64,000 nucleotides of DNA from Bin5 sp965116395 (lineage in GTDB: Bacteria; Chloroflexota; Anaerolineae; Caldilineales; Caldilineaceae). Within the stretch, counting starts at the first letter, position 1, and every line of letters begins with the position of its first letter. Below are positions 60,210 through 64,000 of the stretch, in pieces. The notes beneath the pieces were generated by a model. It searched no databases. It worked only from the letters and a program-made list of their open reading frames with translations, and had not been told where the DNA came from. The stretch covers positions 3,906,001 to 3,970,000 of the forward strand of contig OZ220684.1 of NCBI GenBank assembly GCA_965116395.1, in the 5' to 3' direction. The position numbers were made by a program, and so were the translations under genes.

Positions 60210-61694
60210 ATGCCCGAAAAATTGCCACACATACTGATTTTCAACCCGGATCAGTGGCGGGGAGACGTCCTGGGACATGCTGGCAACCCCGCTGCAAAGA
60301 CGCCTGTTCTCGACAAATTTGCGCAAACCGAGGGCGTTTCCTTCACCAACGCCTTCTGCCAGAATCCAGTCTGCACGCCCAGCCGCTGCTCGTTCATGAC
60401 CGGCTGGTATCCCCACGTGCGCGGCCATCGCACCATGTTCCACATGCTGCGCCCGGACGAACCGATGCTCCTGCGTAAATTGCGGCAGAATGGCTACTAT
60501 GTCTGGTGGGGCGGGAAGAACGATGTAGTGCCGGGACAAAACGGTTACGCCGACTACTGTGATGTCAAGTATGCGCCTCCGCCCGAAAGGCTCATGCCGA
60601 ATCCACACCGGCTGACGGACTGGAGAGGCGACCCTGACGGCGACAATTTCTACTCCTTCTACGTCGGCAGGCGCGAGATTCCCCAAGGTGAATCGGTCGC
60701 CTACGACGCCGACTGGGCAATGGTAGACGGCGCCATCGAGCAGATCGAAAACGCACCGCCAGACCAGCCTCTCTGCATCTATTTGCCTCTGTCTTACCCG
60801 CACCCTCCCTACGCGGTCGAGGACCCCTGGTACAGCCAGATCGACCCGGCTCGCATTCCAGAGCGCACGCCGACGCCAAACGAAGCAAACGGCGAATGGG
60901 ACGGCTTACCCAGCCTGATGAAGGGCATTTACGACGGCCAGCAGATGCAGGGCTGGTCGGAAGAGCGTCTGCGGGAACTGCGGCGCACATACTACGGGAT
61001 GTGCGCACGGGTGGATCACCAGTTCGGCTTGGTCCTGGAGGCGCTGAAGAATGCCGGCATGTACGATGACACGCTTGTATTCTTTTTTTCGGATCATGGT
61101 GACTTCACCGGAGATTATGGTCTGGTCGAGAAGACCCAGAACACCTTTCAAGACTGTCTGACCCGCGTTCCGTTGCTGGTCAAACCACCTTCGGGAACGC
61201 CGGTTACGCCCCATGTTTCCAATGCAATGGTGGAACTGATAGATTTTCCTGCAACAGTGTATGCACTGACCGGAATCGAGGCAGGGTACGACCACTTCGG
61301 TCATTCACTGCTTCCCCTGCTCGCGGGAGAAACCGAGACGCACCGCGATGCCGTATTCTGCGAGGGCGGACGTAGGCGCGGTGAGCGTCAGTGCATGGAA
61401 CTGGAGAGCAATGCCAGCCCCGGGTTTCTCTATTGGCCGCGGTTGCGCTTGCAGGTGGCCGAAGGGCCTGAACACACAAAAGCAGTAATGTGCCGTACGC
61501 AGAATCACAAATATGTACGTCGATTCTACGAGCAGGACGAACTCTACGACCTGCAAACAGACCCGCGCGAGACGCGCAATCTCATCGATGACGCTGCTTA
61601 CGCCGAAGTGCTGGCGTCGCTAAAGGAGCGTATGTTGCAGTGGTTTATGGAGACCAGCGATGTGGTGCCGCATGAGCCGGACAGGCGCCAATGA
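60210..61694 (+). CDS. Type I sulfatase
   Basis: The protein has 494 residues. AAAGGAGA lies 9 bases upstream of ATG 60210. The active-site motif C-T-P-S-R (Cys55 to Arg59) within NPVCTPSRCSFMTGWYP is the standard site that is oxidised to formylglycine. The N-terminal ILIFNPDQWRGDVLG and FFFSDHGDFTGDYGLVEK supply metal ligands. No signal peptide is seen, so it should be cytoplasmic, and an anaerobic- or FGE-type maturase must exist elsewhere. It cleaves a sulfate ester from a small compound or polysaccharide. It interrupts the importer group and points the other way, ending 21 bases from the next permease stop. Confidence 0.93.
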   Translation: MPEKLPHILIFNPDQWRGDVLGHAGNPAAKTPVLDKFAQTEGVSFTNAFCQNPVCTPSRCSFMTGWYPHVRGHRTMFHMLRPDEPMLLRKLRQNGYYVWWGGKNDVVPGQNGYADYCDVKYAPPPERLMPNPHRLTDWRGDPDGDNFYSFYVGRREIPQGESVAYDADWAMVDGAIEQIENAPPDQPLCIYLPLSYPHPPYAVEDPWYSQIDPARIPERTPTPNEANGEWDGLPSLMKGIYDGQQMQGWSEERLRELRRTYYGMCARVDHQFGLVLEALKNAGMYDDTLVFFFSDHGDFTGDYGLVEKTQNTFQDCLTRVPLLVKPPSGTPVTPHVSNAMVELIDFPATVYALTGIEAGYDHFGHSLLPLLAGETETHRDAVFCEGGRRRGERQCMELESNASPGFLYWPRLRLQVAEGPEHTKAVMCRTQNHKYVRRFYEQDELYDLQTDPRETRNLIDDAAYAEVLASLKERMLQWFMETSDVVPHEPDRRQ

Positions 61695-61715
61695 GGCTGA
61701 CTTGTGGGTTCGACG

Positions 61716-62633
61716 TTACGATTCTGAGACTTGCCTCTGCACGACAAGACGTTCCAACAACGAGATGACGAGGAAAAAGACCATACCGGTGAGTGATGCA
61801 AACAGAATCGAGGCCCACAATTTTTCCGGCCCAGTGGCGTAGTATTGGTTGAAGTTGAGGATCACACGGCCCAGGCCGTCGGCGATACCGCTGGGCAATT
61901 CGCCGATGATGGCGCCTACTACGCTTGCCGTAGCCGAAACTTTGAGGGCAGTAAAAATGTAGGGCAAGGCTGCGGGGACACGCAACTTCCACAGTATGTC
62001 CCATGACGATGCCGCGTACGAGTGCATCAGCTCGACTGCGGTGGGCTCCGGTGACCTCAACCCCTGTAGCGTGTTGATCGTCACTGGGAAAAAGGTCAGA
62101 TAAGCGGCGATAACCGCCACGGAGAACCAACTGCCGCCTAACCATATGACAACCATTGGCGCAATTGCCAGCAGGGGAACGGTCTGCGATGCTACTACAT
62201 AGGGCAGCATTCCCCGTTCCAATAGCCCCGAGTGCGCGAAGGCAACGCCAAGGGCAAAGCCGAGAACCCCGCCGAGCAGGAACCCGGCCACGGCCTCCTG
62301 CAGAGTAAAGAGCGAGGCCCGCAATAGAATTGTCAACAGAATTGTGTCACTGCCCCGCCGCGGCGGCTGGAAAATCGTCGCCAGGATGTCCCACAAATGA
62401 GGCATGGCACGGTCGTCAGCGCGCACCGGCAACTTCACCTCGCACAGACCGACTGAACCGCACAGCGCGCCCATCGGCTTGTCAGATTCTGCCACTACAG
62501 GTACTGTCCCCCGCAGGAAAGCGCCGCCTGGTGCGCCGAGCAGCTTATATGCTTCCCAGAACAACCCCAGCAGCAGAATGATGACTATGAAATAGCCGAT
62601 CGCGTTAAGTTTTGGAACTCCGGCCGGCTTCAC
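61716..62633 (-). CDS. ABC transporter permease (SsuC/ThiX type), second subunit
   Basis: The protein has 305 residues with GTG start at 62633 in a GTGA overlap with the dihydropyrimidinase stop. After the first helix (AIGYFIVIILLLGLFWEAYK) comes an extracytoplasmic insertion (GAPGGAFLRGTVPVVAESDK to PRRGSDTILLTIL), a counterpart to that in the permease at 57883. The core includes VGAIIGELPSGIADGLG and the EAA loop VELMHSYAASSWDILWKLRV. The two permeases are paralogs and probably form a heterodimer in one importer. Confidence 0.87.
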   Translation of the reverse strand: MKPAGVPKLNAIGYFIVIILLLGLFWEAYKLLGAPGGAFLRGTVPVVAESDKPMGALCGSVGLCEVKLPVRADDRAMPHLWDILATIFQPPRRGSDTILLTILLRASLFTLQEAVAGFLLGGVLGFALGVAFAHSGLLERGMLPYVVASQTVPLLAIAPMVVIWLGGSWFSVAVIAAYLTFFPVTINTLQGLRSPEPTAVELMHSYAASSWDILWKLRVPAALPYIFTALKVSATASVVGAIIGELPSGIADGLGRVILNFNQYYATGPEKLWASILFASLTGMVFFLVISLLERLVVQRQVSES

Positions 62634-64000
62634 AATACCTCCGCGAACGGCTTGCGCTGCAAGAAGCGCCCGCTGCCAGCGGCGCCCATCCAGCTGTCAC
62701 CGTCGACGATTACCTGACCGCGCAGAAGGACCTTTTCGGCCCAGCCGCGCACGCGCATGCCCTCGTAGACGTTGTAGTCGGTACGCATATGGTGCGTTGT
62801 CGCCGAAATCGTGTGTTCCTTTTCTGCGTCCCAGATGACGATGTCAGCGTCGGAGCCAACCGCGATTGTGCCTTTACGGGGATATAGTCCGAAGATTTTG
62901 GCCGGGTTGGTGCTTGAAATCTCGACAAACCGGTTGGCGCTATAGTGGCCGCCGCCCACGCCAGCATGCCACATCACCGGCATTCGATCCTCGATGCCGG
63001 GCATGCCGTTGGGGATCTGGTGAAAGCCTTCCCGGCCCAACTCCTTACCGGCAATGCGACCGCCAACACCGCCTTCATACCAGAATGGGCAGTGATCGGT
63101 GGAGATAGCCTGCAGCCCACCGTTCGCCAGCTCCTTCCAGAGAATGGCTGCATCCTTGGGCTGCCGTACCGGCGGCGAGCAGACGTACTTGGCCCCCTCG
63201 TAACCGGGCTTGGCAAGGTCCTCCTCAAAGACAAACAGATACTGCGTACAGGTTTCACCCATCACGTTGAAGCCTTTGGCCCGGCCCAGCGCAAGTTGCT
63301 CGACCGCCTCTTCGCAGGTTACGTGGACGACATATAAAGAAGCGCCGCTGATGCCAGCCAGGGCAACCGCCCGTCCAGTCGCCTCCGCTTCAGCCATTGC
63401 GGGATGGGCCGTAGCATGGTACTTCGGCGCCGTCTTGCCTTCGTTCAGAAGCCGCGTTGTCAAGTCGGCGATCACATCTCCATTCTCCGCGTGGACCATG
63501 ACCAGCAGACCATGCTCAGCCGCAACCTGCATCGCGCGAAAAAGAGTCGTGTCGTCGACTTGGAACAGCCCCTTATACGCCATGAACAGCTTGAGACTGG
63601 TAATACCCTCATCGACAACAGTTGGGATCTCCGCCATCACATCATCGCGCAGGTCAGTGATCGCAACGTGAAATCCGTAATCTATCGCAGCTTTCCCTTC
63701 CGCCTTGGCGTGCCAGGTTTCTATCCCCTCCTTGAGCGAGCCGCCCACCGGCTGGATGACAAAGTCAATGTGGGTAGTGGTTGCGCCAAAGGCCGCAGCA
63801 CGATGGCCTGTAAAAAAGTCGTCCGAGGAGACAGTGCCGCCGAATGGCAGCTCCAGATGTGTATGCACGTCGATGCCGCCGGGCAGGAGGAGCTTTCCTG
63901 TGGCGTCGATCACCTCTGCGCCCTCAGTGGGCAGTTCTAGCCCGATTAGCGCAATCTTTTCGTCCTCGATCAGCAGGTCGGCCTGCACGCTGTCAGCGGC
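62630..64000 (-). CDS. Dihydropyrimidinase/hydantoinase-type amidohydrolase (5' end beyond window)
   Basis: The open frame runs to the window edge: GCC GCT GAC AGC precedes the GTG at 63988, so about 15 N-terminal residues are missing. The metal site is complete: DVHTHLELPFGG (H-x-H), LKLFMAYKG with the Lys that becomes carbamylated, HAENGDV, YVVHVTCEEA and ISTDHCPFWYEGG. These are characteristic of dihydropyrimidinase/D-hydantoinase. It opens the ring of dihydrouracil, dihydrothymine or hydantoins. It shares a GTGA junction with a permease, which supports transport and breakdown of pyrimidine-type compounds. PydA/PydC partners are not visible. Confidence 0.92.
   Translation of the reverse strand, partial: AADSVQADLLIEDEKIALIGLELPTEGAEVIDATGKLLLPGGIDVHTHLELPFGGTVSSDDFFTGHRAAAFGATTTHIDFVIQPVGGSLKEGIETWHAKAEGKAAIDYGFHVAITDLRDDVMAEIPTVVDEGITSLKLFMAYKGLFQVDDTTLFRAMQVAAEHGLLVMVHAENGDVIADLTTRLLNEGKTAPKYHATAHPAMAEAEATGRAVALAGISGASLYVVHVTCEEAVEQLALGRAKGFNVMGETCTQYLFVFEEDLAKPGYEGAKYVCSPPVRQPKDAAILWKELANGGLQAISTDHCPFWYEGGVGGRIAGKELGREGFHQIPNGMPGIEDRMPVMWHAGVGGGHYSANRFVEISSTNPAKIFGLYPRKGTIAVGSDADIVIWDAEKEHTISATTHHMRTDYNVYEGMRVRGWAEKVLLRGQVIVDGDSWMGAAGSGRFLQRKPFAEVL

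Noticed and set aside
1..64000. tRNA, rRNA, insertion sequence or CRISPR array
   Set aside because: I read the gaps for tRNA T-arm signatures, transposase motifs and regular repeat-spacer arrays and found none; a dedicated scan was not possible.

Overview
The window looks like a piece of a GC-rich bacterial chromosome. The best guess is Chloroflexota, perhaps the Caldilinea group. The reasons are gene content (two Tat-type lipoprotein family-5 binding proteins with acidic linkers, a MutL/GlmL-like protein in a membrane operon, many Gfo/Idh/MocA oxidoreductases, PhyH and sulfatase genes) and start and promoter style (frequent GTG/TTG starts, extended -10 promoters). This placement is inference from recalled family distributions. 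No rRNA, tRNA, CRISPR array, transposase gene or phage gene was found. A lone tyrosine recombinase is the only mobility-related gene.

1-16.3 kb: an uptake and degradation locus, all on the + strand. It has three beta-propeller genes (the first cut by the window edge), an FG-GAP/VCBS-like propeller, and two family-5 lipoprotein binding proteins with a small PsbP-like gene between them. Two permeases, two ATPases (OppB/C/D/F order) and a fourth propeller follow. The propellers carry SHxxW, GHC and DLHP motifs that recall oligogalacturonate-lyase-like proteins, so an oligosaccharide or uronate importer with intracellular processing is the working idea. A strong stem-loop follows each binding-protein gene.

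16.4-23.8 kb: a small PH-like membrane protein, then a tightly coupled minus-strand operon of seven genes with 4-base stop/start overlaps. It encodes membrane proteins, a zinc-ribbon membrane protein, a MutL-like protein whose nucleotide-binding motif looks lost, and an AAA ATPase fused to an OmpR-type winged helix. I know of no described function for this set.

24-30 kb: sugar and polyol catabolism (TIM-barrel isomerase, two Gfo/Idh/MocA genes, an epimerase, PhyH), with a VapBC toxin-antitoxin pair and its palindromic operator. 30-35.3 kb: a MurJ-type flippase, a LysM-PA14 secreted protein with three copies of a new repeat, a DUF2905 protein and a methyltransferase. 35.3-36.5 kb is non-coding and rich in repeats.

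36.5-48.1 kb: acyl-CoA dehydrogenase and SDR; an AAC(3)-family acetyltransferase; gatC-gatA behind a structured leader RNA with a clear intrinsic terminator; an aminotransferase; a subtilase lipoprotein; a D-aminoacylase-like amidohydrolase; and the recombinase. 48.1-53.9 kb: a surface-glycan operon (DegT aminotransferase, lipoprotein, two family-2 glycosyltransferases) and a divergent oxidoreductase. 54.2-56.6 kb: isomerase, NmrA-like protein and Uma2 nuclease. 56.7-64 kb: an NMT1-type ABC importer (binding protein, ATPase, two permeases) with dihydropyrimidinase, suggesting pyrimidine-type substrates, interrupted by an oppositely oriented sulfatase.

A structured GC-rich intergenic element of about 210 nt occurs four times (1.05, 35.4, 35.6 and 54.0 kb). 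Its first hairpin shows a compensatory base-pair change between copies.
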